A stretch of DNA of 33,348 bases from JANNRR01 sp031401675 (GTDB lineage Bacteria; Pseudomonadota; Alphaproteobacteria; Rhodobacterales; Rhodobacteraceae), in contig JANNRR010000154.1 in the NCBI GenBank assembly GCA_031401675.1, forward strand, positions 1-33,348, written 5' to 3'. Below, piece after piece: positions 9,734 to 18,674 of the stretch (position 1 is its first letter; each line of letters begins with the position of its first letter). Made by a program: the position numbers and the translations under genes. Below the pieces are notes generated by a model that did no database searches, had not been told where the DNA came from, and was given only the letters and a program-made list of their open reading frames with translations.

Positions 9734-9816
9734 TTCATTCCGTCTGAAATATCCCCGCCGGAGGCATCCGCCCCCGCCGCAGATGCCTCCGGCGGGGATA
9801 TTTCAGACGGAATGAA
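9734..9816. repeat. Perfect 35-bp inverted repeat between convergent genes, probable bidirectional terminator
   Basis: Positions 9734-9768 and 9782-9816 are exact reverse complements over 35 bases, with a 13-base C-rich loop. The arms contain TCCGTCTGAAATATC and the GCCTCCGGCGGGGATATTT core, which I recognise as a common intergenic element in Rhodobacteraceae genomes. It sits between the convergent aldolase (ends 9700) and amylosucrase (ends 9821), 5 bases short of the latter's stop. A bidirectional terminator or 3' mRNA stabiliser is the likely role. The arms are too perfect for a drifting terminator, suggesting a recently copied mobile palindrome. Confidence 0.9.
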
Positions 9817-9820
9817 AGCC

Positions 9821-11758
9821 TCAGGTCAGCCAGATCCGGCCCTGCGGTGGCAGTGCCAGATGGCCGTGCGTCAGGTCGACGGCGGCGTCGGACAATTGGT
9901 CATGCCATTCGGTCACGCCGGTCGCGCGCAGAGGCGCGGGGTCGAGCAGCAGCCAGCGGTCAGTGAAATTGAACAGGCAGATCAAGGGGCCGGTCGGGCT
10001 GCGGCGGGCAAAGGCGAACAGCCCGTCAAGCCGCAGGTCCAGAACCTCGGTCGGGTTGGCAGCATGCAGGTGCGGTGCGGCGCGGCGGCGGGCGAGGATG
10101 TGGCGCAGGCCGCTGAACAGCCGCGCCTCGATGCTGGCGGGGTTTTCGCGTCGCGCGGCATTGGTCCAATCCATTCGGGGGCGGTGCATCCAGCGGGCAT
10201 CGGCGGCCAGATCGGGGTTCGACGCATAGCTGTGGTCGTTCAACAGCCCGATCTCGTCGCCCATGTAGATCAATGGCACCCCGCCAAAGCTGGCGATCAG
10301 CGCATGGCCCATCAGGATGCGATGCAGGGCGCGGTCGGTGGCGGCGGGGTCGGCTGCGGCCAGCGCCGCCTCCAGCCCACACAGCGAGGCACAGCTGCCG
10401 ACCGTGCGCTTGTCGCCGGTTTCCGGGTTGGACTGGAAATAGCCGCCGCACGCGAAGCTGCCGGGGAATTTGCCGGCGTAGAAATCGGCCAGATAGCTGC
10501 GGTGGGCCAGGCCGCTGGCCCCGACCGCCGCCGCATCCTCATCCGTGACCGCCCAGCCGATATCGTCGTGGCAGCGCAGATAGGTGCCCCAGGTGGCATT
10601 TTCGAAGCGCTGCGGGAAATGGGTGCGCATGACATGCGTTATCAGTCTGGTCTGGCCGGTGGCCAGCGCCGACCAGAACTGCACCATCAGCGAGTTGTGA
10701 TAGGCGAGGTTGCCGATCCGGCCGGAATGTTTGCCCTGCCCCAGATAGGGGATCACGTCCTTGGGGGCGACGATCGCCTCTTCCTTGTGGATCAGCGCCG
10801 GCGCGACGATCCGGCTGGCGGCGCGCAGCGCCTGCAACAGCTCGAACACCTCCGGCTCGTTCTGGCAGCGGCTGCCCATGCGTTTCCACATGAAGGCGAC
10901 GGCATCCAGCCGCACCACTTCGACCCCCTTGTTGGCCAGGAGGATCATGATCCTCACGATCTCCAGGAACACCTGCGGGTTGGACCAGTTCAGGTCCCAC
11001 TGGTGCTCGTTGAAGGTGGTCCAGACCCATTTGCCAAAGTCGGGGTAGCGGGTGAAGCTGCCCGGCGCGTTGTCGGGGAACACCTCGACCAGGGTTTCGG
11101 AATAGGCGTCGGGCAGGGTGGCATCGTCGAACATCCAGTAGTAGTCCTGATACTTCGGATCGCCCGCCCGCGCCCGCAACGCCCAGTCGTGTTCCTTGGC
11201 GGTATGGTTCAGCACCAGATCGATACACAGGCTCATGCCGCGCGCCCGCAGCGCTGCCGCCACCGCCTCCAGATCGGCCATGGTGCCGAGTGCCGGGTTG
11301 ATGGCGCCGTAGTCCATCACCGAATAGCCGCCATCGCTGTCACCGGGGCGCGGCTGCAGGCAGGGCATGAAATGGATGTAGTTGGCTCCAAGCTCCTGCA
11401 GGTAGTCGAGCCGGTCCAGCACGCCGCGCAGGGTGCCGCTGAAGCGGTCGACGTAGAACACGTAGCCGGCCATGTCGGGGCGCAGAAACCAGTCGGGTTC
11501 CAGATCGCGTTTCAGGTCCAGAAGCCGCATGGGGGCCGGGCGGTCCCTTTGCAGAGCGATCAGTGCCGCCAGCAGCGCCTCGCGGAATGCCGCAAAGCCG
11601 GGGTGTGTGCCGTAAAGCCGTTCCAGCGGCGCGAACAGGTCGCGTTCGCTGCGCGCCAGCCGCAGGCGGAACAGGTCCTTTTGCGCGGCAGGCAGGCTGC
11701 CGGGCCGTGCCAACAGCCGATCGGCAATGGCCAGTGCCGCTGTCGGGTCCGGCTGCAT
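9821..11758 (-). CDS. Amylosucrase-type GH13 glucosyltransferase
   Basis: The protein has 645 residues, close to the 636 of Neisseria amylosucrase. An N-terminal helical domain (1-90) precedes a GH13 barrel. The catalytic triad is visible: nucleophile Asp285 (VEVVRLDAVAF), acid/base Glu327 (LIHKEEAIV) and Asp398 (RCHDDIGW), nearly the same numbers as in the Neisseria enzyme. The B-domain/loop context DIVLNHT-like (LVLNHTAKEHDW) and GVPLIYMGDEIGLLND also fit. Such enzymes build alpha-1,4 glucan from sucrose or hydrolyse sucrose; which dominates cannot be read here. The start is the ATG at 11756-11758 (MQPDPTAAL), with AAAGGA about 8 bases upstream. The frame stays open far upstream, but that Arg-rich extension looks non-coding. 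No signal peptide is seen, so it is probably cytoplasmic. It stands alone, with no sugar genes beside it. Confidence 0.88.
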   Translation of the reverse strand: MQPDPTAALAIADRLLARPGSLPAAQKDLFRLRLARSERDLFAPLERLYGTHPGFAAFREALLAALIALQRDRPAPMRLLDLKRDLEPDWFLRPDMAGYVFYVDRFSGTLRGVLDRLDYLQELGANYIHFMPCLQPRPGDSDGGYSVMDYGAINPALGTMADLEAVAAALRARGMSLCIDLVLNHTAKEHDWALRARAGDPKYQDYYWMFDDATLPDAYSETLVEVFPDNAPGSFTRYPDFGKWVWTTFNEHQWDLNWSNPQVFLEIVRIMILLANKGVEVVRLDAVAFMWKRMGSRCQNEPEVFELLQALRAASRIVAPALIHKEEAIVAPKDVIPYLGQGKHSGRIGNLAYHNSLMVQFWSALATGQTRLITHVMRTHFPQRFENATWGTYLRCHDDIGWAVTDEDAAAVGASGLAHRSYLADFYAGKFPGSFACGGYFQSNPETGDKRTVGSCASLCGLEAALAAADPAATDRALHRILMGHALIASFGGVPLIYMGDEIGLLNDHSYASNPDLAADARWMHRPRMDWTNAARRENPASIEARLFSGLRHILARRRAAPHLHAANPTEVLDLRLDGLFAFARRSPTGPLICLFNFTDRWLLLDPAPLRATGVTEWHDQLSDAAVDLTHGHLALPPQGRIWLT

Positions 11759-12166
11759 CCAGTTGTCCTTTCCGGGCCCTCCGACTGTCGACGGGGGCGG
11801 TTCTATGCCTGTCGCGCGGGTCCGCGCCGGGCCCATGTACCGGTGTGTATGCGGGGCAGGATATGCGAAATCAACGGGATTTTCGCGGCGGTGTTGCACA
11901 ACCCGGACCCCGGAAGGTTCCTGTTGCGAAGGCGTCAAGTTGGAAGGGCGGGATGACGGCCGGCCGCTTTGCGCCCGCTTGATCCGGCGAAAAGCCTTGC
12001 GCGGTCGCCGACGGCGACATGCCGGAAATCGCCGGGCACGCCGTTTGGCATTCCGAAAGGTCGTCCCAAATTTATCTTGGCCGGATATCACGAACTTGAC
12101 ATCGATCAAATCTTTTCGCCGGCGTTTACTGCCAGTCTGTCCCCAAACCGTTTGCGGAGGGACAGC
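11759..12166. other. Divergent intergenic region between the amylosucrase gene and narK
   Basis: This stretch of 408 bases has no convincing gene. It should hold the promoters of the leftward amylosucrase and the rightward narK. It contains an FNR-type box at 12096-12109 and a small stem at 12004-12018 (GTCGCC/GGCGAC). I found no clear sigma-70 promoter for the amylosucrase gene. Confidence 0.6.
12096..12109 (+). promoter_or_regulatory. FNR/NNR-type box upstream of narK
   Basis: TTGACATCGATCAA matches the FNR consensus TTGAT-N4-ATCAA with one mismatch. Its centre is 64 bases upstream of the narK ATG. With FNR at -41.5, transcription would start near 12144 and give a leader of about 23 bases. 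The matching -10 (around 12132-12138) is poor, as expected for an activator-dependent promoter. Low-oxygen activation of nar operons by FNR-family proteins is established in related bacteria. Confidence 0.75.
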
Positions 12167-14896
12167 ATGCAGACCACGGGCTCAGTCACATCGGCCGACC
12201 AGAACCGCGCGCTTGCGTTGAGTACCATTGCCTTTACCGCCTGTTTCGCGGTCTGGACGATCTTTTCGATCATTGGCGTGGCGATCAAGGCCGAACTTGG
12301 CCTGACCGAGTTCCAGTTCGGCCTGCTGGTGGCCACCCCGATCCTGACAGGCTCGCTTACCCGGCTGTTTCTGGGCGTCTGGACCGAGAAATACGGCGGG
12401 CGCATCGTGTTTTCTTTGCAGATGCTGCTGGCGGCGCTCGCGACCTGGCTGCTGACCTTTGCCGACACCTACATCATGTATCTGGTCGCGGCGCTTGGGA
12501 TCGGACTTGCCGGGGGGTCGTTCATCATCGGGGTGGCCTATGTGTCGCGCTGGTATCCGATGGGCAAACAGGGCACGGCGCTGGGCATCTTTGGTGCCGG
12601 CAACGTCGGTGCGGCGGTGACGAAGTTCGTGGCCCCGTTCGTGATGGTTGCCTATGGCTGGCAGGGCGTGGCGAACGCCTGGGCGGTGGGGCTGGCGCTG
12701 ATGGGCGTCGCGTTCTTTGTCTTTGCCAAGGACGACCCCGAACTGGTTGCGCGCCGCGCCTCTGGTGCCCGGTCCCCCGGCCTTGCCGAGCAGTTCGCGC
12801 CGCTGGCCAATCTGCAGGTCTGGCGGTTCTCGCTCTACTATTTCTTCGTCTTTGGCGGTTTCGTGGCGCTGGCGCTTTGGCTGCCGCACTACCTGATCGA
12901 CGTCTACGGCATGGAGGTGCGGGCGGCGGGCATGTCGGCTGCGGCCTTCAGTCTGTCGGCCAGCCTGTTCCGGGCGTATGGCGGGCATCTGTCCGACCGG
13001 TTCGGGGCGCGGACCGTGATGTACTGGACCTTCGGCTTTTCTCTGCTGTTCCTGTTCATGCTGTCCTATCCGCCGACCGCCTACATCATTCAGGGAAAGG
13101 ACGGCCCGATTTCCTTCTCGACCGAGATGGGGCAATGGCCGTTTGTTGCCACGCTGTTTGCGCTGGGGTTCTTCATGAGCCTGGGTAAAGCGGCGGTGTT
13201 CAAGCATATCCCGGTCTATTACCCCCACCATGTCGGGGCGGTCGGCGGGTTGGTGGGCATGATCGGCGGCCTTGGCGGCTTCATCCTGCCGATCACCTTT
13301 GGCGCGCTGCTGGACGTGACGGGGATCTACACCAGCTGCTTCGTGCTGTTGTTCGCCATCGTCGGCGTGTCGCTGGCCTGGATGCACCTGTCGATCCGCG
13401 CCATGGAACGGGCCGCGCATGGCGAGACGCTGGACCGGCTGCCGCAACTGCCCGAGATGCAGGAGATTCATCATCCGGAAAAAACCGCCATGCCCCGGGT
13501 GATCGAGGACTGGCGGCCCGAGGACGCGACGTTCTGGGCACAGAATGGCCGTCGCATCGCGCGGCGCAACCTGTGGATATCCATCCCGGCGCTGCTTCTG
13601 GCGTTTTCGGTCTGGATGGTCTGGTCGGTCGTGGTGGCGCGGCTGCCTGCCATCGGCTTTGATTTCACCCCGGGCCAGTTGTTCTGGCTGGCCGCCCTGC
13701 CGGGCCTGAGCGGGGCGACGTTGCGCATCTTTTACAGCTTCATGGTGCCGATCTTTGGCGGGCGACTGTGGACGACCTTGTCCACCGCCTCGCTGCTGCT
13801 GCCTGCGATCGGGATCGGCTACGCGGTGCAGAGCCCGGATACGCCCTTTCTGATCTTTCTGGTGCTGGCGCTGCTGTGCGGCTTCGGCGGCGGCAATTTC
13901 GCCTCGTCCATGGCCAATATCACCTACTTCGTCCCCAAGGCGGAAAAGGGCAATGCTCTGGCGCTGAATGCAGGGCTGGGCAATCTGGGCGTGTCGGCGA
14001 TGCAGTTCCTGGTGCCCATCGTCATCACGGCGGGGGTGTTCGGCGCACTTGGCGGGCAACCCCAGTCGATGACCGCAGGCGGCCAGTTGTGGATGCAGAA
14101 TGCAGGCTTCGTCTGGGTGCCGTTCATCATCGCGGCGACCATCGCGGCCTGGCTGGGCATGAACGACATTGCCGATGCACGCGCCAGTTTCAAGGAACAG
14201 GCGGTCATCTTCAGTCGCAAGCACAACTGGATGATGTGCGTTCTGTATACCGGCACGTTCGGCAGCTTCATCGGCTATTCGGCGGGGTTCCCGCTCTTGA
14301 CCAAGCTGATGTTTCCCGATGTGAACGCGCTGCAGTTCGTGTTTCTCGGGCCGCTGGTCGGCGCGCTCAGCCGGGCGGGAACCGGTTGGGTGTCTGACCG
14401 GTTTGGCGGCGGGCGCGTCACCTTCTGGACCTTTGCCGCGATGATCGTGGCGGTGTTCGGGGTGATCTGGTTCCTGCCGGCAGATGGGGGCACCGGCAGT
14501 TTCTGGGGCTTTTTCACCTGCTTCATGGCGCTGTTCTTCCTGACCGGGGTCGGCAATGCGTCGACCTTCCAGATGATCCCGATCATCATGAGCCGAGAGA
14601 TTCCGCGCCTGATGCCGCAGTTGAACGCCGAAGACCGGCAGCGGCAGGCGGGCCGCGAAGGGGCCGCGATCATCGCCTTTACCAGCGCGATCGCCGCCTA
14701 TGGCGCGTTCTTCATCCCCAAGGCTTACGGCACCTCGCTGGCCATGACCGGCAGCCCGGTTGCGGCGCTGTGGGCGTTCCTCGGGTTCTACATCATCTGC
14801 CTTGTCCTTACCTGGGCGTTCTACACCCGGCGCGGCGGCCTGCTGCATGACATCGAACACGGCCGGGGCGCGCTAGCCTCTGCGCAACCCGCCTGA
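12167..14896 (+). CDS. narK: Fused NarK1-NarK2 nitrate/nitrite transporter
   Basis: This membrane protein of 909 residues consists of two complete major-facilitator transporters, about 24 helices. The ATG at 12167 (MQTTGSVTSADQNRALAL) follows GGAGG by 6 bases; the frame extends upstream without coding character. The first half carries the nitrate-signature-like GAGNVGAAVTKFVAP near residue 143. The second half carries NAGLGNLGVSAMQFLVP near residue 600. A hydrophilic linker lies at about residues 420-465. By analogy with the Paracoccus fusion, the first half is the NarK1-type nitrate/proton symporter and the second the NarK2-type nitrate/nitrite antiporter. It is the first gene of the nar operon, 16 bases ahead of narG, with an FNR-type box upstream. 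Confidence 0.93.
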   Translation: MQTTGSVTSADQNRALALSTIAFTACFAVWTIFSIIGVAIKAELGLTEFQFGLLVATPILTGSLTRLFLGVWTEKYGGRIVFSLQMLLAALATWLLTFADTYIMYLVAALGIGLAGGSFIIGVAYVSRWYPMGKQGTALGIFGAGNVGAAVTKFVAPFVMVAYGWQGVANAWAVGLALMGVAFFVFAKDDPELVARRASGARSPGLAEQFAPLANLQVWRFSLYYFFVFGGFVALALWLPHYLIDVYGMEVRAAGMSAAAFSLSASLFRAYGGHLSDRFGARTVMYWTFGFSLLFLFMLSYPPTAYIIQGKDGPISFSTEMGQWPFVATLFALGFFMSLGKAAVFKHIPVYYPHHVGAVGGLVGMIGGLGGFILPITFGALLDVTGIYTSCFVLLFAIVGVSLAWMHLSIRAMERAAHGETLDRLPQLPEMQEIHHPEKTAMPRVIEDWRPEDATFWAQNGRRIARRNLWISIPALLLAFSVWMVWSVVVARLPAIGFDFTPGQLFWLAALPGLSGATLRIFYSFMVPIFGGRLWTTLSTASLLLPAIGIGYAVQSPDTPFLIFLVLALLCGFGGGNFASSMANITYFVPKAEKGNALALNAGLGNLGVSAMQFLVPIVITAGVFGALGGQPQSMTAGGQLWMQNAGFVWVPFIIAATIAAWLGMNDIADARASFKEQAVIFSRKHNWMMCVLYTGTFGSFIGYSAGFPLLTKLMFPDVNALQFVFLGPLVGALSRAGTGWVSDRFGGGRVTFWTFAAMIVAVFGVIWFLPADGGTGSFWGFFTCFMALFFLTGVGNASTFQMIPIIMSREIPRLMPQLNAEDRQRQAGREGAAIIAFTSAIAAYGAFFIPKAYGTSLAMTGSPVAALWAFLGFYIICLVLTWAFYTRRGGLLHDIEHGRGALASAQPA

Positions 14897-14912
14897 GCCG
14901 AAGGGACCGATC

Positions 14913-17900
14913 ATGAGCCATCTTCTGGACCGTCTGAATTTCTTCCGGACCACGCGGCTTGAGGGCTTCGCCGATGGCCACGGGCAGGTCACCAACGAAA
15001 ACCGCGATTGGGAGGAGACTTACCGCAACCGCTGGCGGCATGACAAGATCGTGCGGTCCACCCACGGGGTGAACTGCACCGGGTCATGCTCGTGGAAGAT
15101 CTACGTCAAGTCCGGCATCGTCACCTGGGAGACCCAGCAGACCGACTATCCGCGCACCCGTGCCGGATTGCCCAACCACGAGCCGCGCGGTTGTGCACGG
15201 GGAGCGTCCTACAGCTGGTATCTGTATTCCGCCAACCGGGTGAAGAATCCGCTGATCCGGGGGCGGTTGATGCGGGCCTGGCGCAAGCTGCGCGAGACGA
15301 TGACCCCGGTTGCCGCCTGGGCCGCGCTGCAGGCCGATCCCGCAGCGCGCGCATCCTATGTGCAGACGCGGGGCAAGGGCGGGTTCGTGCGCGCCACATG
15401 GGACGAAGCGACCGAGATCATCGCCGCCGCCAATGCCTATACCACCAGGACCTATGGCCCCGACCGGGTGTTCGGCTTTTCGCCGATCCCCGCCATGTCG
15501 ATGGTCAGCTACGCGGCGGGCAGCCGCTACCTGTCGCTGATGGGCGGCACCTGTATGTCGTTCTACGACTGGTATTGCGACCTGCCGCCTGCGTCCCCGC
15601 AAACCTGGGGCGAACAGACCGACGTTCCGGAATCGGCGGATTGGTACAATGCCGGGTTCCTGCTTCTGTGGGGGTCGAACGTGCCGCAGACCCGGACGCC
15701 GGATGCACATTTCTACACCGAGGCGCGCTATCGCGGGGCGCGGTCTGCGGTGATCTGCCCGGATTATTCCGAAGCCGCCAAGTTCGGCGATATCTGGCTG
15801 GCCCCGCAGGCCGGCACCGATGCCGCCCTTGCGATGGCCTTTGGGCATGTAATTCTGCGCGAATACCACCTTGACCGGCAAGCCGAATATTTTGAGGAAT
15901 ACGCCCGCAAATACACCGATATGCCGATGCTGGTGAGGCTGGATGACCAGAATGGCCGCCTTGTGCCGGGCCGCCAGTTGAGGGCGGATGATTTCGACGG
16001 GGCGTTGGGTGAGGCCAACAACCCCGGCTGGAAAACCGTGGCCTGGGATGAAACCACCGGGTCGGTGGTAGCCCCGAACGGATCGGTCGGGTTTCGCTGG
16101 GGCGAGACCGGCAAGTGGAACCTTGAGGAACGCGCCAAAGGTGCCGAGACGCATTTGCGCCTGACCCAGATCCTTGAAGGCGACCATGACGAGGTTGTCG
16201 GCATCGATTTCCCCTATTTCGGCGGACAGGCCACACCCAATTTCGTCAAGTGCGACCACGCCCCGGTGCTGACCCGCAATGTGCCCGCCAAGCGGATCAA
16301 ACTGGCCAACGGCGAAAACGTGCTGGTGGCCACGGTGTTCGACCTGTTCTGCGCCAACTACAGCCTTGATCGCGGCCTGGGCGGGGATGCTGTGGCCAAG
16401 AGCTTTGATCAGGACGTGCCCTATACCCCGGCCTGGGCCGAAAAGATCACCGGTGTGAAGGCCGATCAGATCATCGCCGTCGCCCGCGCCTTTGCCGGTA
16501 ATGCTGAAAAGACGCGCGGCAAATCGATGGTGATCCTCGGGGCCGGTCTGAATCACTGGTATCACATGGACATGAATTACCGCGGCATCATCAACATGCT
16601 GGTGATGTGCGGCTGTATTGGCCAGGAGGGCGGCGGCTGGTCGCATTATGTCGGCCAGGAAAAGCTGCGCCCGCAAACCGGGTGGGCACCGCTGGCCTTT
16701 GCGCTGGACTGGAACCGTCCGCCGCGCCAGATGAATTCGACCAGTGCCTGGTATGCCCATACCGACCAGTGGCGGTACGAGACACTGCGCGCGACCGAGA
16801 TTCTGTCGCCCACCGCACCGGCCGGCGATTGGGATGTATCACTGATCGACTACAATATCCGGGCCGAACGGATGGGCTGGCTGCCCTCGGCCCCGCAGTT
16901 GAAAACCAACCCGCTGGAGGTGTCGAAAGCTGCCAAGGCGGCGGGCAAGGATATCCCGGCCTATATCGCTGAAAGCCTGAAATCGGGCACCTTGCAGATG
17001 TCTTGCGAAGACCCCGACGCGCCGGAAAACTGGCCGCGCAACCTGTTTGTCTGGCGCTCGAACCTGCTGGGGTCATCGGGCAAGGGGCACGAATACTTCC
17101 TCAAGCATCTGCTGGGCACGCAGCACGGCGTTCTGGGCCATGATCTGGGTGAAGAAGGCGGCGTGCTGCCCACCGAGGCGAAATGGCACGAGGAGGTGCC
17201 GAAGGGCAAGCTTGACCTGCTAGTGACGATCGATTTCCGGATGTCTACCACCTGCGTCTATTCCGACATCGTGCTGCCCACCGCAAGCTGGTACGAAAAG
17301 GACGATCTGAACACATCCGACATGCACCCGTTCATCCATCCGCTGCAGGCGGCGGTGGACCCGGCATACGAGTCGAAATCCGACTGGGAGATTTTCAAGT
17401 CCATCGCGAGGAAGTTTTCGGAAGTTGCGCCCGAAGTGCTGGGCGTCGAAACCGATATCGTCCAGTTGCCGATCCTGCACGACACGGCGGGCGAACTCGC
17501 CCAGCCGCATGTGAAGGACTGGAAAAAAGGCGAATGCGACCTGATCCCCGGCAAGACTGCACCGAACTATATCGCGGTCGAACGGGATTATCCGAACCTT
17601 TACAAGAAGTTCACGGCCATCGGCCCGCTTCTGGACAAGCTCGGCAATGGCGGCAAGGGCATCACCTGGGACACCAAGGTTGAGGTGCAGCACCTGCGCG
17701 ACCTGAATGGTGTTGTGCTGGAGGAGGGCGTGACCAAAGGGATGCCCCGCCTTGAGACCGCGATTGACGCCGCCGAAATGATCCTGATGCTGGCCCCCGA
17801 AACCAACGGCGAGGTGGCGGTCAAGGCCTGGCACGAACTTGAAAAGCCCACGGGCCGCAAACACGCCCATCTGGCCGAAGGAGCGCATCATACCAAGATC

Positions 17901-18674
17901 CGCTTCCTCGATCTGGCGGCACAGCCGCGCAAGATCATCTCATCGCCCACATGGTCCGGGATTGAATCCGAAGAAGTCTGTTACAACGCGGGCTACACCA
18001 ATGTGCATGAGCTGATCCCGTGGCGCACCCTTTCCGGGCGGCAGCAACTGTATCAGGATCACCTCTGGATGCGGGCCTTTGGCGAAGGCTTCGTCAGCTA
18101 CCGCCCGCCGGTTGACCTGAAGACCATCACCAGCCGGGTCAATACCGATGCGGGCCAGCCGCATGTCGTGCTGAACTTCATCACGCCGCACCAGAAATGG
18201 GGCATCCATTCGACCTATTCCGACAACCTGCTGATGCTCACGCTGAACCGGGGCGGGCCGGTGGTCTGGATGTCCGAGGTGGATGCCGCCAAGGCCGGGC
18301 TGGTCGATAACGACTGGGTGGAGGCCTACAATACCAACGGTGCGCTGACTGCCCGCGTGGTGGTCAGCCAGCGGATCAAGCAGGGCACCCTGTTCATGTA
18401 TCACGCGCAGGAAAAGATCGTGAACACGCCCGGGTCCGAAAAGACCGGCCAGCGCGGCGGCATCCACAATTCGGTGACGCGCACCGTTCTGAAACCCACC
18501 CACATGATCGGCGGCTATGCGCAGTTGAGCTATGGCTTCAACTACTACGGCACCGTCGGGTCCAATCGGGACGAATTCGTGATCGTGCGCAAGATGCGCA
18601 AGGTCGATTGGCTGGATACCCCCGCCTCTGAAACTCCCGCCTCTGAAACTCTCGCGCAGGAGGCCGCAGAATGA
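14913..18674 (+). CDS. narG: Respiratory nitrate reductase alpha subunit (Mo-bisMGD, FS0)
   Basis: This catalytic subunit of 1253 residues reduces nitrate to nitrite on the cytoplasmic side of the membrane. It starts at the ATG at 14913, after AAGGGA. The FS0 [4Fe-4S] ligands are visible as His51, Cys55, Cys59 and Cys93 (HGVNCTGSC, then EPRGC), the His/Cys pattern typical of NarG. The molybdenum ligand is Asp218 in SFYDWYCD. The long conserved segment DLPPASPQTWGEQTDVPESA matches NarG closely. There is no twin-arginine signal, as expected for a cytoplasmic Nar. The C-terminus carries an in-frame repeat of TPASE due to a 15-bp tandem duplication. The stop overlaps the narH start (ATGA). Confidence 0.97.
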   Translation: MSHLLDRLNFFRTTRLEGFADGHGQVTNENRDWEETYRNRWRHDKIVRSTHGVNCTGSCSWKIYVKSGIVTWETQQTDYPRTRAGLPNHEPRGCARGASYSWYLYSANRVKNPLIRGRLMRAWRKLRETMTPVAAWAALQADPAARASYVQTRGKGGFVRATWDEATEIIAAANAYTTRTYGPDRVFGFSPIPAMSMVSYAAGSRYLSLMGGTCMSFYDWYCDLPPASPQTWGEQTDVPESADWYNAGFLLLWGSNVPQTRTPDAHFYTEARYRGARSAVICPDYSEAAKFGDIWLAPQAGTDAALAMAFGHVILREYHLDRQAEYFEEYARKYTDMPMLVRLDDQNGRLVPGRQLRADDFDGALGEANNPGWKTVAWDETTGSVVAPNGSVGFRWGETGKWNLEERAKGAETHLRLTQILEGDHDEVVGIDFPYFGGQATPNFVKCDHAPVLTRNVPAKRIKLANGENVLVATVFDLFCANYSLDRGLGGDAVAKSFDQDVPYTPAWAEKITGVKADQIIAVARAFAGNAEKTRGKSMVILGAGLNHWYHMDMNYRGIINMLVMCGCIGQEGGGWSHYVGQEKLRPQTGWAPLAFALDWNRPPRQMNSTSAWYAHTDQWRYETLRATEILSPTAPAGDWDVSLIDYNIRAERMGWLPSAPQLKTNPLEVSKAAKAAGKDIPAYIAESLKSGTLQMSCEDPDAPENWPRNLFVWRSNLLGSSGKGHEYFLKHLLGTQHGVLGHDLGEEGGVLPTEAKWHEEVPKGKLDLLVTIDFRMSTTCVYSDIVLPTASWYEKDDLNTSDMHPFIHPLQAAVDPAYESKSDWEIFKSIARKFSEVAPEVLGVETDIVQLPILHDTAGELAQPHVKDWKKGECDLIPGKTAPNYIAVERDYPNLYKKFTAIGPLLDKLGNGGKGITWDTKVEVQHLRDLNGVVLEEGVTKGMPRLETAIDAAEMILMLAPETNGEVAVKAWHELEKPTGRKHAHLAEGAHHTKIRFLDLAAQPRKIISSPTWSGIESEEVCYNAGYTNVHELIPWRTLSGRQQLYQDHLWMRAFGEGFVSYRPPVDLKTITSRVNTDAGQPHVVLNFITPHQKWGIHSTYSDNLLMLTLNRGGPVVWMSEVDAAKAGLVDNDWVEAYNTNGALTARVVVSQRIKQGTLFMYHAQEKIVNTPGSEKTGQRGGIHNSVTRTVLKPTHMIGGYAQLSYGFNYYGTVGSNRDEFVIVRKMRKVDWLDTPASETPASETLAQEAAE
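18621..18650 (+). repeat. 15-bp tandem duplication near the narG 3' end
   Basis: CCCGCCTCTGAAACT occurs twice in a row (18621-18635 and 18636-18650) without a mismatch. It adds five residues in frame, close to the NarG C-terminus. Exact identity suggests a recent slippage event. Confidence 0.95.

Noticed and set aside
9812..11956. A plus-strand open frame of 714 codons across the amylosucrase gene.
   Set aside because: It is an antisense shadow; the minus-strand protein has complete GH13 catalytic motifs.
11978..11991. TTGATCCGGCGAAA as another FNR-type box upstream of narK.
   Set aside because: Only the first half-site matches; the second has three mismatches, and a far better box lies at 12096.
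11759..12109. An N-terminal extension of the amylosucrase by about 117 residues.
   Set aside because: It is Arg/Pro-rich without domain character and would overlap the narK control region; the ATG at 11758 gives the normal family length.
12182..14860. A very long minus-strand open frame (892 codons) antisense to narK.
   Set aside because: The composition (Arg, Gln, His, Asp, Gly) is that of a high-GC antisense shadow; narK itself is unambiguous on the plus strand.
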